From Lytechinus variegatus (Eukaryota; Echinodermata; Echinoidea; Temnopleuroida; Toxopneustidae), in NCBI RefSeq assembly GCF_018143015.1, contig NC_054740.1, forward strand, positions 45,439,422 to 45,503,421: a stretch of 64,000 nt of DNA, given 5' to 3'. The notes beneath the pieces were generated by a model, which saw only the letters and a list, made by a program, of their open reading frames with translations, was not told the origin of the DNA and made no database searches. How positions within the stretch are numbered: position 1 is the first letter of the stretch; each line of letters starts with the position of its first letter. Position numbers and translations under genes: made by a program. Shown in pieces: positions 1 through 10,933 of this stretch.

Positions 1-330
1 CAATAAATGTACATAAAAGGAGTGCAAATTGTTTACCGGTGTCTTCGTTTAAAAGTTAAGGTTCCAAAGATTCATCCCGTATCTTTATTTTCTTAAAGTT
101 AATTATTTACTCCACAGTGGGCATCGTAACAGAGAGGACGGTTCGTGGAATAGATACAGTGCGCTATCGCGCCTCGCGATTTCACCACGAACCGTCCTCT
201 CTGTTACGATGCCCACTGTAGCGTAAATAATTCACTTCAAGAAAATATAAAGATACGGGATGGAACTTTGAAACCTGAACTGTCGAATGAAGACACCGGT
301 AAATAAGTTGCTCTCCTTGTAGGTTCACTT
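1..330. repeat. Large imperfect palindrome (foldback)
   Basis: The first ~149 bases recur in inverted orientation at about 184-330, around a ~35 bp centre. The best-matching inner arms (about 71-148 and 185-262) differ at only a few positions; the outer arms (for example the ACACCGGT region near 36 and 292) are more diverged. A 19-base stretch of the arms (130-148 and, inverted, 185-203) also occurs once more at 400-418 inside the adjacent transposase relic, so the palindrome probably arose from, or captured, that transposase region. The left arm reaches the window edge, so its true end is unknown. It may be a foldback MITE or the product of an inverted duplication. Confidence 0.8.
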
Positions 331-331
331 A

Positions 332-1049
332 TTGCTGGTTTTAAAAAAGCTGTTCTTTAAATGCGTTTTCTGCCAAACTAACTTTCGCATCGAAGTGCGC
401 AGAGAGGACGGTTCGTGGTGCGTGCGACGCTATGTCTGGAGGAAGAAAGGGGAAGCCTTTAACCCAAAGATCACGGTGCCCACAGTAAAACATGGTGGAG
501 GGAGCATAATGCTTTGGGGCTGTTTTTCAGGAAGAGTCTACTGAACCACTCCAACTTGGACCCGATCGGATCTTCCAACAGGACAACGATCCAAAGCACA
601 CTGCCAAGAAGGTCTAAACATGGTTTCAGAAGCATATAGTCAACTGGAGTGGCCGAGCCAAAGTCCTGACTTAATCCCAATCGAAAACCTTTGAAAAGGT
701 GAAGGTCATCACAAGGAAGCCCAGCAACCTGAAGGACTTGGAGAGGATTGCATGGGTTAAATCCCTGTAGAGACATGCAAGAACTTAGTAAAACAAACTA
801 TCATTGCAAATAAATGCTATTCAATTTATTATTAACTTATGATTCATGACAAGGGTATGAATACTTTTGGACAGCAGAAAATCCAGGAAAGTTATCTATT
901 CTTTTGATATGCCAATGAGGTGAAAATAAAATGGCATGCTTTTGTACATGGTACCTGATTTGTAACCGACTCCTACTCTTATTTTTATTAAAAATGCAAA
1001 AAAAAACTGATTTTCCAAGGGGGTATGAATACTTCTGAGTTTAACTGTA
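332..1049 (+). pseudogene. Truncated Tc1-like transposase and right terminal repeat
   Basis: An open stretch at 332-544 contains the Tc1-family block [14 protein letters not shown]. After a frameshift/stop, 576-611 encodes QQDNDPKHTAKK, the region around the second catalytic Asp, and about 670-694 encodes IPIENL, the region of the third catalytic acid. The N-terminal DNA-binding part and the first catalytic Asp region are not seen, and several stops interrupt the rest, so it is inactive. The 3' end reads GGGGGTATGAATACTTCTGA up to a TA at 1048-1049, typical of a Tc1 terminal repeat. An internal sequence near 849-875 has the same word (GGGTATGAATACTTTTGG). The left terminal repeat is missing; its place is taken by the palindrome. 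Confidence 0.85.
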
Positions 1050-1138
1050 CATTTCACAAGTTATAAGAGCAGTTGATAACAAATCACTCAAATAATGGGA
1101 AATCGATGTGCAGTTTTATTTACCGATCTTAGAAGAAT

Positions 1139-2557
1139 GTGAAAAGTTTGGGGATCAACAATAGACTTTTGTCACATCGGGGTAACCTTTGGGGAATCAG
1201 AAAGCGACCACAGGTAAAGTTAACCCATATTGATGCACCACATGGGTCGTTGGTGAAGGAAATCACATGGTTCAAAAGGAGTAAACAAACTAAAGCTAAA
1301 CAAAGGATATCTACGATTAGGACTCTTTCAAAAATTTCCTTAGATTACAAGGATAGGCAAGTTGTGAAACTGGCTGTTTGGAATGCCAGATCGATGAAGG
1401 CGAGAGGACGTGCTACGGCAATATACGATTTTGTGATTAGTGAGAAGATAGGTATTCTTTCTCTAACAGAGACTTGGTTGACAGATTCCTCACGTGATGA
1501 TTGTGCTCTTGCAAATATAGGCTCGACGCTTCCTAACTATGTATTCCATCACGTCCCGCGCTCTAGGACCTCTGGCGGTGGCGTTGGAATCCTTGCTCAT
1601 CGGGGCTTTGATCTTAAGCTTCATCAGTGCTACCAAGTGAATTCCTTTGAATACATGGACATTTGTGTTACGTCCCCTAACTCGCCATCTCATGTCATTC
1701 GCCTACTTGTCATATACCGCCCTTCATACAGCCGGAAGAGGACGGGAAGCAGACCAGCCGTTTTCCTAGAGGAGTTTACTTCCTTACTTGAAAGTCTACA
1801 AGTAGCTTCACAAAGAATACTCTTCGTAAGAGACTTAAATTTCCATATGGATGTTAAAGACAACCCTGACAGTTTGGCTTTTAAAGATCTCTTAGACCTT
1901 TTCAACCTCCAGAACCATGTGACTTTTCCAACCCACTTGTCAGGCCATACATTAGACCTTGTTATATCCGATGCAGGTGATCATATCGTCTCCGGACTGG
2001 AGAAACACAGTCATCTGCCTTCGGATCACGCAGCGGTTATATGTACCCTTCGTCTAGGTCGGCCTCAAGAGGTTAGGAAACATCTTCTCTCACGCAACAT
2101 GAAAAACATTAACTTCAATCTACTCCAGCGGGATCTGTCCAAGAGGCTCGAGGGGAACTATCCAGATGGTATCGATCTGTTAGTTGACCTGTATAACATG
2201 TCTCTGGAGGATGTATTGAAACAGCATGCACCAGTGAAAGATAGACATGTCATTCGTCGCCCAAACGCTCCCTACTACAATGAATCTCTACGGCTTGCAA
2301 AGCAGGAGCGACGTCGTTGTGAGCGGCGAATGCTGAAGTCTAAAACTGAAATTTACAGGACTAAGTGTAAACGTTCCTACGAGAAATTAGCAGTCGTGCA
2401 ATCATCATACTTCCGTGATAAGATAGAGTCTTGCGATTCACGTAAATTATTTCAGACTGTGCAGAAGCTAACTACCGTAAAACCAAACGTTCTGCCACCC
2501 CATACATGTGCAGAATCATTAGCAAATGAATTTGCTGACTTTCCATCAGAACTCTAA
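1139..2557 (+). pseudogene. LINE endonuclease domain (APE type)
   Basis: This is the apurinic-endonuclease-like domain that nicks target DNA for reverse transcription. Visible motifs are LAVWNARSM (catalytic Asn region, residue ~80), LSLTETWL (catalytic Glu), SGGGVGILAH, YRPSYSRK and LPSDHAAVICTL (C-terminal Asp-His). The usual GDFN motif reads VRDLNFH, so its Gly is replaced by Arg. The open frame begins with GTG behind a stop at 1130, so the native start is not preserved. After the endonuclease there is a basic linker and the conserved ANEFADF segment just before the RT, where the frame ends at 2557 and coding continues in another frame. Degenerate, not expected to be functional. Confidence 0.85.
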
Positions 2558-4205
2558 TCTGTTGCTTGAAGTGGATACGGCGCAGTCAGGGGATCATGGC
2601 TGTATTGAGCTCAATGAAACATGCCATTCTTCACTGACTAAATTTGAAACTCTCATTGAAGCTGATGTTTTGAAACTGATTAAGTCGTCATCATCTGCAA
2701 CGCCCCCTCTAGATCCCATGCCGACTATTATTACCAAGAAGTGTGCCCTTGTATTATTACCATTGATGAAGAAGATTATTAACACTAGTCTTGATACCAG
2801 AGTTTTTCCTACTTCATTAAAAAGAGCAGTCGTGACACCACTCATCAAGAAATCCAATGTTTCGGCCGATAATCTGTCGAACTATCGTCCAATATCTTAT
2901 CTCTGCTTCGTGGGAAAATTAATTGAGAAAGCTGTTTTCAAACAACTCCAGGAATACCTGTCCGAAAACGATTTGCACAACCACTTTCAGGCAGCTTATA
3001 AACCACACAACAGTGTTGAAACTGCTCTGCTCAGGGTACAGAATGACATATTGGTCTCTCTGGACGATAGAAATGAAGTTCTGCTAGTGCTCTTAGATTT
3101 TAGTGCTGCATTTGATCTGATCAACCATGACATTTTGACAAATCGCTTGAAACATTGGTATGGTATCGATGGGTCTATACGGAAGTGGATATCATCCTAC
3201 CTCTCACAGCGTACACATGTCGTAAAGGTGAAGGAAGCCGTTTCTAAACCAATCACTGACTTATGTGGGGTGCCTCAGGGATCGATAATTGGTCCATTGC
3301 TGTACGCGCTATACAGCTCTCCAATATCAGCAATTATCAAGTCCCATGGCTTGGAAACAATGCTATATGCTGATGACATTCAAATGTATTTAGCATTCAA
3401 ACCACATGACCTACACAATGTTACAAGCAGGATTAATGTTTGTCTCGCTGAAGTTCTGAGAAATAGTTTGAAAATCAACCCACAGAAGACTGAAGTGATT
3501 CATTTTTCATCTAGGTTTAATCCTGCTTTAACACCAGCTTGTATTGAAAAAGATGGGGTAGATGTACATGAGACAACCAAAGCACGCAACCTGGGTGTTC
3601 ACATGGATCAACACCTTCAATTAAAAGAACATGTTAGGATTATGACTTAATCTGCAATGTGTTCACTGAGAAGAATTGCAAAAATTCGGAATTACTTGTG
3701 TAAAAAGACCACTGAAATGTTGATTCACGCTTTTGTTTCTTCCAGAATTGACTTTTGCAATTCACTTTTATATGGCCTGCCTGAAAAAGATATAAGAAAG
3801 ATACAAATAATGCAAAACAGCGCAGCCAGACTTATCATGCGTGCTAAAGGTAAAGATCCCATTACGCCCTTGCTGTCGCACTTGCATTGGTTGCCTGTAC
3901 AGAAGAGGATTGTTTTCAAGATAATAGCGATCTGTCACAAAACATTAATTAGTAAGTTCCCATTGTACCTATATAATCTGATTACTGAATATGTCCCACA
4001 AAGGAATCTCCGTTCTTCTAGCCAGAATTTGTTAACTGTTCCAACATCTAAAACATGTTCGTTTGGTGATCGTGCCTTTCAGTTAGCAGCACCTGTACTA
4101 TGGAATAAACTGCCTAATAATCTGAGGGCCATCACATGTACTTCCACCTTTCTCAAATCTTTAAACCATACTTGTTCTCATGTTATATTATTTGGTTTAG
4201 GATAG
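2526..4205 (+). pseudogene. LINE reverse transcriptase and C-terminal region
   Basis: RT of the same element, in a different frame from the endonuclease part. Motif A is LVLLDFSAAFDLINH, motif B is GVPQGSIIGPLL, and the catalytic box is LYADDIQMYL. A TAA at 3648-3650 interrupts the frame after HVRIMT; the same frame continues from 3657 with the thumb/C-terminal segment (RIDFCNSLLYGLP, LHWLPVQKRIVFK, APVLWNKLP), the conserved CR1/L2 C-terminal signature, to a stop at 4203-4205. Apart from the stop and the junction frameshift, the copy is well preserved, suggesting moderate age. Confidence 0.88.
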
Positions 4206-4489
4206 GTATGTTGCAATGTTTTGTTAATCTTTCATTTAGTATTAATGTATTTTATTCTAAGTATACCTGTATTAGACTTGATTACCTCCTTTGCAAAGCG
4301 CATAGAGATTCTGTATAATATTATGCGCTATATTACATCTACTATTATTATTATTATTAGTTCCATGTGTTTTACTTTGGAGAAATATCTGCATATTTAA
4401 ATATAGAGGCAATGTTGTGATTTTTTACCATTTAAAGTTCAATTTTCCCAAGTTTCTCCATAACATTCCAGATATACGTGGCACATGAT

Positions 4490-4653
4490 ATCATATGTAT
4501 AATAACTGACTGGAATGGAGGATATGCACACATTGTGTGCGGGAATGACTGATTGAATCCGATGACCGGGGTAATAATATATCTGTAAAGCGCTTAGAAA
4601 CGTCGTTCCGATGGATTAAGCGCTATATAAAAGCGGATTATTATTATTATTAA
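4490..4653 (+). mobile_element. SINE or LINE 3' tail with L2-like hairpin and (ATT)n end
   Basis: A second tail sits ~290 bp after the first: GTAAAGCGCTTAGAAACG followed by GATTAAGCGCTATATAAA and (ATT)n. It has the same design as the tail of the preceding LINE (complementary GCGCTTA/TAAGCGC words, then ATT repeats). The sequence before it (4505-4575) has no reading frame and no clear A/B boxes. It is most easily explained as a SINE or truncated LINE that shares the 3' recognition hairpin of the LINE. Confidence 0.55.
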
Positions 4654-5083
4654 CATGATTGTGTATCTCTCAATGTTATTCAGGTCCTTATGTGTGAGCG
4701 GTAGTTATCATATTTTAATTTATATAAAAATCGTCTACTTCTCAAGTTTGCTGCTCCATATATGAAGCATGTTGACTAAACGGCACATGCTGAAACAGGG
4801 TATCAGCCAACATAAGTAAAGGCCGGGAAACTGTTCCGTCTTTGATAATTGATCAGATACCCTTAGTAGTCATGGTAGTTGTTATTGTTACAACACCTGT
4901 ATGTTCTCATTAATATGCGCAAAACCAGGTGACGGTGACTATCATTGGATCAAGCAAATGCTCGCGTTGATCGTCCATCTCTTCATAGGTCCATGGTTCA
5001 TGATTGCGATCTCTGTTGCATTCAATACAATTAGTACACCGGCCAAAAGTAAAAAAGTGCTCTAGATAAGGATTCGACGGCAA
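4654..5083. other. Non-coding spacer
   Basis: No reading frame, RNA gene or clear repeat is visible. It contains only short AT-rich sequence between the SINE tail and the inverted-repeat element. Confidence 0.5.
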
Positions 5084-5350
5084 AATTTGTTAATGCTTGG
5101 CATCCCAGCTAAAAGTCTTGCAAAAATACCCAGGAATAGCGTACGGCCGGATGCCAAGCGCAATTTTGCGTGAAAGTGTCATTTTTAGCGTAAAATCTGA
5201 AAGAATTTCGAAAATCACGCATTTTGATATTTTGACGGCCATATTTTTTTTTACTCTGATAATCCAATAATTGAAGTAAAATGTAGATTGACAGTAGTTT
5301 AAAAATGCTAATTCGATCGTTTTATTCATGCATGTATATTTTCTATGCAC

Positions 5351-5521
5351 TAGCGTACCTACGGGGGGGCAGTCTGCCCCCTGACGAGTCCCAACCCATG
5401 CAAAAGATGTATCCATGCCCCCCCCCCCCCCCCCGACGAGCTTGAAGACCTTTTTTTTTTGCTTGTCAAATTTTTTGGCCGACGGTTTTGCCTCCCGCTG
5501 TGGAAAATCCTAGGTTCGCTA
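5351..5521. mobile_element. Short MITE with C/G homopolymer centre
   Basis: Ends TAGCGTACCTAC and, inverted, TAGCGAACCTAG form imperfect inverted termini around a core with a G run and a long C run (5417-5434). This GC-rich core with short inverted ends resembles the other hAT-like MITEs of the window. No clear target duplication. Confidence 0.45.
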
Positions 5522-5764
5522 TACTGTTTCTATGATTTTGGATATAGATATTCCTACAAAATTAATGTTACCATGGTAACGGCAAATTGAATATCAGACC
5601 TATTTATGAATATTGCCATAGGTAGATTTACGTTCAGCATCCATTAATTCGCGGAAATAGCAAGAAGATCGCACTCTACAAAAGTAAACATAATCCTATA
5701 TAATGACGCACTGATTAACAGTATATAATTTATGTGCAATATAGATGTGATATTGTGCGCGGTT

Positions 5765-5880
5765 TTTTTATCAGAAATGCGCATCCGATAAATGTACATT
5801 GTTATCTTTCGCATAACATAAAATGATATATCTTGCATCTTATTTCAATTTTTTGCTATATGTGTCATGACAACAATTAT
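5765..5880. repeat. Diverged direct repeat, copy 1 (partner at 6390-6505)
   Basis: About 110 bases containing AAATGTACATTGTTATC, AAATGATATAT and TTGCTATATGTGTCATGA recur at 6390-6505 as AAATGCACATTGTCTC, AAATGAGATAT and TTAATATTTGTGGCATTA in the same order and orientation. Copy 1 lies inside the inverted-repeat element and copy 2 just outside its right end. Confidence 0.6.
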
Positions 5881-6274
5881 TATGTATTTATTAGGTTAGC
5901 GCTAAAATTTACGAAATTAGGATGCGGAACACAAACATTATACTATTGATAGTTTTCACAAACTATTATTTTTAGTAAATCACGATTTTATATTTCATAT
6001 TGCCATATATGTGTGTGTAATATTCCAAATTGAAATGCATATTTACCAGACTTATGATTTAAAACTTTGAATAAAAATAATTCCAAATCAAAGAAAACCA
6101 AAAATATGATGATAATCCGTCAAAATATCAAAATACGTGATTTTCAACAGTCTTTCAAATTTTACGCAAAAAATGATACTTTCACGCAAAAGTGCACTTG
6201 GCATTCGCCCGTACGTTATTCCTCAGGATTTCCACAAGACTTTTAGCTGGGATGCAAAGAATTGACAAATTGTG

Positions 6275-6360
6275 CTATTTAATTAAAAAATCGCTTTAGA
6301 ATTCACTTATACATGTAATTAAAAACTCGCTTTAGTATGTACTTATACATGTAATTATGT
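6275..6360. repeat. Two-copy ~36 bp tandem repeat
   Basis: AATTAAAAAATCGCTTTAGA followed by a TACTTATACATGT-type word is repeated twice. No gene; it lies between the inverted-repeat element and the next LINE. Confidence 0.6.
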
Positions 6361-6546
6361 ACATAATGTACGGTATTTTCAAATTTTCTTTCAAAATGCG
6401 CTCCTGGTAAAATGCACATTGTCTCTTTTCGGATAACAGAAAATGAGATATATTCCATCTTACTTGAAAATTCTTTTAATATTTGTGGCATTAGGACATT
6501 TACTATACATTCGATAGATAAACGCATTTAGATCGAAGAATTTAAG

Positions 6547-7021
6547 TTGCATAAAAAAACTTCTTTTTTAAAAAACTTTAATCTTGCGAAATTTAAATCT
6601 TTATTATCTAATGCATTCATGAACTTATCAAATATTGCAGAAAATCTTTATACTGATGTTAATTATTATTTGCATGAGTGGAAATCACTCTTTATGAAAG
6701 TTGTTGATGTTATTGCACCTAAAAAACAACTGAGAGTTCGTAAAGAATCTAATCCTTGGATAAATGCTGATATCCGTGTATTAATGTCAAGGCGAGACAA
6801 AATTCATAAAAAGATTTTTGTCTGCCAAAAAGAATATAGATCAGGATAATATAGAATCAGATAATGAAAGCAACAAATTGTGGTCCGAATTCAAAACTTT
6901 AAGGAATGAAGTAACCAGTGCTCTCAATCATAGTAAAAGTGAGTACTTAAAATCTGAAATAAGCAAATGCAAAGGCGATCCAAAACGTATGTGGAAATTG
7001 TTACGATACTGCAACAAATAA
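6547..7021 (+). pseudogene. LINE B linker region
   Basis: The frame 6547-6849 contains VRKESNPWINADIRVLMSRR, the conserved pre-RT linker of CR1/Jockey-type elements, then shifts frame near 6830. The continuing frame reads KLWSEFKTLRNEVTSALNHS and ends in MWKLLRYCNK at 7015, immediately before the insertion. At least one frameshift inactivates it. Confidence 0.75.
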
Positions 7022-7025
7022 CAAA

Positions 7026-7931
7026 GAAGATTTTGAAATATAAAGTTTAAATTTTCCTTTTTTATTACAGAAAATAATTATACATAAATAAAACAAATAA
7101 TGATCTTACATAAATCTCTTGAAGTGTCTAATGTACAATCCAGGGTTATAGTTCACTGTTATAGTCCAATATATATTCCAGGTAGGCTGGGAAAATTTCT
7201 TATTGATGATGGCGATGATGAAACTGATGTTGAAGTCCGATGAATAATAAAAGGCACTGTAACGAATTAAAATGTCCGTGAAGACGATGTTGATGATGAT
7301 TAACAGTCAAATTCAGCAATCCATGCGTTGAAGAGTGTTCATTGAACAGGTTGATGATATTGATGATCTCGATGAGAACTGAAAATTCCTCTCTCAAAAT
7401 AACTGCAAACGGTTCATTGATGGTGGGCAAATAATTCCACACAATATAGATATTCCAGGGAGAAATAAACTGCTCTGATCTGATCTGGTGAAGTGATCTC
7501 ATATGATGTGGTGATCAAGTGATCTAATATGATGTGATCTCCTGCTCTCATGTGATGTGATGATGTGATGATGATCTTGAAGAATCTGCCAGCTTTTATA
7601 CTCATTACAGCTATCCTTCTAGAATTCACTATAATGGAAAGTTCTAGCATTGTCTTCCAAAAGAATATTCTCCTTTCAGGAGCAGTCAAAATCCAGAAGA
7701 CTCTTGAATGACCTCATTGAAATCAGCAGTGTCAATAACATAGCTAAGCCTATTGTTCCTAATCTCTATTCAGAAATAACAATAAAACTCCTTGGCCTTT
7801 TAAATAGGCATGGCCTGAATAATAAAAAGACATTCTGGAAAGTTCTTTAAAATTCTTGGCTATCCTTAAAGGGAAATAACTAATAGATGAATGTAATTGC
7901 TTTTAAAATTCTTTTACAATTATTCTTATAT
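7026..7931 (-). mobile_element. ~0.9 kb insertion in LINE B, possible solo LTR
   Basis: LINE coding sequence stops at about 7020 and resumes near 7965. The word ATAACAAA occurs at both edges (7018-7025 and 7932-7939), a possible 8 bp duplication. On the minus strand there is a TATAAAA box (7594-7600) followed by GATG-rich sequence, and an AATAAA near the low-coordinate edge (about 7066-7071), a layout resembling a long terminal repeat. The edges do not show the usual TG...CA, so the LTR reading is tentative; no protein frame is convincing. Confidence 0.45.
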
Positions 7932-7964
7932 ATAACAAAATGTCTGCGCTCATTTATACCCAAG

Positions 7965-9705
7965 ACAAAAAAGGAATTACCACAAACTTTTCATTTGAAT
8001 GATAAAACGTAGGATTGTGATACTACTATTGCTGATGCATTTAATAAATATTTAATTGAAATAAACTATAAAGACCTAGTATACTGCGACGACGCAAACG
8101 GTAGTTTTAATCCATCAAATATCCATTTTGACAAGAATAATTCTACCTCTGACAATACTTTTGAATTTGATGTTGTTGAATCTGATTCCGTTAAGAAAAT
8201 TATAACCAATTTGGATTTAGCTAAGTCTACTGGTATTGATGAAATAAAATAAAATCTGCTGGTGATGGCATAGTCCCCAGCATCACTCACTTAATAAACT
8301 TGTCTTTATCGTCTGGCACTTACCCGGATGATTGGAAACATGCCAAACTTCTTCCTTTGTATAAAAAAGGAACATCAGTGCAATTCCCAATTATCGCCCT
8401 ATTTCCATACTCCCAATTCTTAGTAAAGTTTTAGAGAAAATTGTACATCGGCAGCTTTATGATTATCGCGTTTCTAATAATGTGATATCGAAATCTCAAT
8501 TTGGATTTAGATCGGGTCACAGTACTTCCAAAGCACTTGCTGCATTAACCGATACCTGGATACGTGCTATTGACGATGGTAAAATCATTGGTGCCATTTT
8601 TATTGATCTAAAACAAGCATTTGATACAGTTGACCCATCAATTATGTTAGCAAAGCTGAAGAAAATAGGTTTGTCTGATGGCTCATTGTCTTGGTTTAAA
8701 TCCTATCTTACGAATAGAAACCAACAAGTTTCAATTAGACAATCTATATCAAACGAACGTTCCCTTTCAATTGGAGTTCCCCAAGGCTCGATCTTAGGAC
8801 CCCTTCTTTTTTAATATTCATTGACGATGTGGTCCATGTCCTAAAAGATGGAAATGTAATAATGTACGCTGATGATACCCTCTGTATGTCACCGGTAGTT
8901 CTATTCAAGAAGTAGAATATAAATTACAACTTGAATTTAATTCTATATGCAAATGGATTTCAGATAATAGACTATATCTGAATACAGAGAAAACAAAAGT
9001 CATGGTCTTAGGGAGTAAACAAAAAAATTCATATAAATTATTGTATTCACATAAACCTTTATGGTGACGAGATAAGTCAATGCTCTAGCATCAAATGTCT
9101 AGGCGTTGTAATCGATAGACATCTCTTGTGGCATGATCAAGTAGATTCTGTTTGTAAAAAAAATATTTGCTGGACTTGCTATGTTAAAAAGAATTCGTCC
9201 CTTTGTAGAAAATGATACCCTGAAATCATTATATATGTGCCTTATTGAATCACAAATGAATTATTGTTGTGAGATATGGGGAAATCGTTTTCATTGTCAT
9301 GTGGATCAAATTACCAAGCTCCAAAAAAGAGCAGCCCGTTTGATCCTTAGATGTCACATATATACCCCATCTAAAGAAATGTTTTCAAATCTTGATTGGA
9401 CGGCCTTCAAATGCAGAATCATGTATTTTCTATATATATTTGTTTATAAATGTGTTCATGGACTCGCACCTGAATACTACTCAAATTATTTTCAGGATCT
9501 TAACAAAACCCATTCGAAAAATACGAGGCAGTCCGTCAGACACGGTCTTGTTATTCCAAGGTGTCGTTCTGATTATTGCAAACATTCCTTATTTTACGCC
9601 TGTCCAAAACTGTGGAATAGCCTGCCGGTCATCATACGTGGATCGTCATCTTTACAGTCACTTAAATACAATCTTAAAAAGCATCTCAGGTCGATTGATA
9701 ATTAA
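7965..9705 (+). pseudogene. LINE B reverse transcriptase, frameshifted
   Basis: From 7965 the pre-RT segment is recognisable (KKELPQTFHLNDKT, then ADAFNKYLIEI). The main RT frame 8482-8814 has FRSGHSTSKALAAL, FIDLKQAFDTVD (motif A) and IGVPQGSILGPLLF (motif B), then a frameshift; the catalytic box MYADDTLC follows at about 8863-8886. The C-terminal part 9181-9705 contains LQKRAARLILRC and CPKLWNSLP, the usual CR1-group ending, and stops at 9703-9705. Multiple indels make it inactive. Confidence 0.85.
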
Positions 9706-9965
9706 GGTTTTCGATGGCACCCGCTACTTTGTAAAATCTATGTATTTGAATGTTTGAAATAATCTCTCTAATTTTACAATGTTCATTATTGATGTATTCG
9801 CGATTCTGCTTATATTGCATTTATTTTGCATATTTTATGTCATTTTGAATGTTTTTATCTGTAAATATTTTTTGTTTTTACCTTCTTGTGTATAGGGGCC
9901 CCATGGGAGATCAACTGATGTTGAATGGGCTACCCCTTGTTGAATAAACAATAAACAAACAAACA

Positions 9966-10442
9966 GGCAATACGTGCGCCGGGGGAGGCCCTAAGCAAAT
10001 CTTGTTTGAACAAATTGTAGAAAAAATATGTATTGCCTTTCCACTACGATACTCTTTCTTATCCCCCTCCCTCCATCCAATTTCTTTTTTCCTGCCTTCC
10101 CCGTTACGGCACTGGCACCTTATTGTGAGTTTCTGAGGACGCATATATTTCAGTATCGTGTATATGATAGAGGAAGCAATTCTTTTTTTTAAATACTACT
10201 TTGAAAAATGCCGTCAGCAAAAAAGAGAGAGGGAAACGGAAATAAGTGGAATAACAGAAAACAAAAGAAGGACGCCAAAAAAGAGGAGAGGAAAAAGAAA
10301 GTTTTCCTCTTTCTTCTCCCATTTCTCTTTCTCTAATATTACTTTCATTCATCTTATTTCCCCTTTCGTCCTTTCTCCATTCTTTCTGCGTTTTTTTTGT
10401 AACTCCCCTTCTTTCTTTGTTGTCTTTTAAATTTGCCGACAA
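9966..10442. other. Non-coding spacer, low complexity
   Basis: Pyrimidine-rich (CCCTCCCTCC) and A/G- or T-rich tracts; the overlapping Lys- and Phe-rich frames on both strands are composition artefacts. I see no gene. Confidence 0.5.
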
Positions 10443-10933
10443 GAATTAAATGGCTAAAGTGTTTAAGTTAAAGTGTTTAAACACTCGAACAGCTCGGATA
10501 TCACTCGAATGTTAAGTTATTTTTTGCTGTTTTATTTATATATCCATCTATAATCATATGATTAAATCTGTGTAGAATATATCGTATTTCTACTTCTTGT
10601 GCAATCAGGATTGGCAGGATTGGCAAACTTGTGAATATGATGAAGTTATGGAATTTGTTTGAGTGAGACCTAATTATTTTGTGTGTACTCTGTGGGAACT
10701 ATACTGCACCATAGTCCCGTTTGTACAATACTGTGCTGTGCTGGTCTTCTTTGATCGTCGCAATAAACTTCTTTAATCATAACACAGGATAAACTCGTTT
10801 GTATCCTGTTTATTTTATATGGATGGTATTTTACTCCGTATGTTTGTTGGAATCATCAACCTGAATTTTTTTTTAATTCCTTGGAATAATCAATGTTGCG
10901 TGATATTATACAGCCTTATGTTCCGGAAGGATT
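10443..10933 (+). other. Probable LINE A 5' UTR
   Basis: No reading frame or RNA gene is visible between the low-complexity spacer and the ORF1 start. By position it is the likely 5' untranslated, internal-promoter part of LINE A; nothing in the sequence proves this. Confidence 0.35.

Larger units (their letters stand above)
1139..4361 (+). mobile_element. CR1/L2-type non-LTR retrotransposon, inactive
   Basis: The order endonuclease, linker, reverse transcriptase, C-terminal region, and an (ATT)n-ended 3' tail defines a non-LTR retrotransposon. The tail (4279-4361) contains a pair of complementary words, AAAGCGCATAGAG and TTATGCGCTATA, then TATTATTATTATTATTA, as expected of CR1/L2 relatives that end in short simple repeats rather than poly(A). 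No ORF1 is seen upstream; the element starts close behind the Tc1 terminal repeat. It is broken by a frameshift near 2540 and a stop at 3648-3650. Clade assignment beyond CR1/L2 would need a phylogeny. Confidence 0.85.
5084..6271. mobile_element. 1.2 kb non-autonomous element with ~155 bp inverted terminal repeats
   Basis: The left arm (5084-5237) and right arm (6117-6271) are inverted copies: both contain GCATCCCAGCTAAAAGTCTTG at the outside and CATTTTGATATTTTGACGG or its near-identical partner at the inside, with scattered mismatches. The interior is AT-rich and has no transposase frame. A short hAT-like MITE lies inside (5351-5521). No convincing target duplication could be read, so the superfamily is open. 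Confidence 0.75.
6541..9965 (+). mobile_element. CR1-group LINE (LINE B), 5'-truncated and interrupted
   Basis: It starts in the linker between endonuclease and RT, so the endonuclease and ORF1 are absent, as expected of 5' truncation. RT motifs are intact in parts (8482-8814) but the frame breaks repeatedly. The end at 9940-9965 reads TTGAATAAACAATAAACAAA and then AAAC repeats, an AATAAA signal merging into a short-repeat tail. A ~0.9 kb foreign insertion lies at about 7026-7931. Confidence 0.85.
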
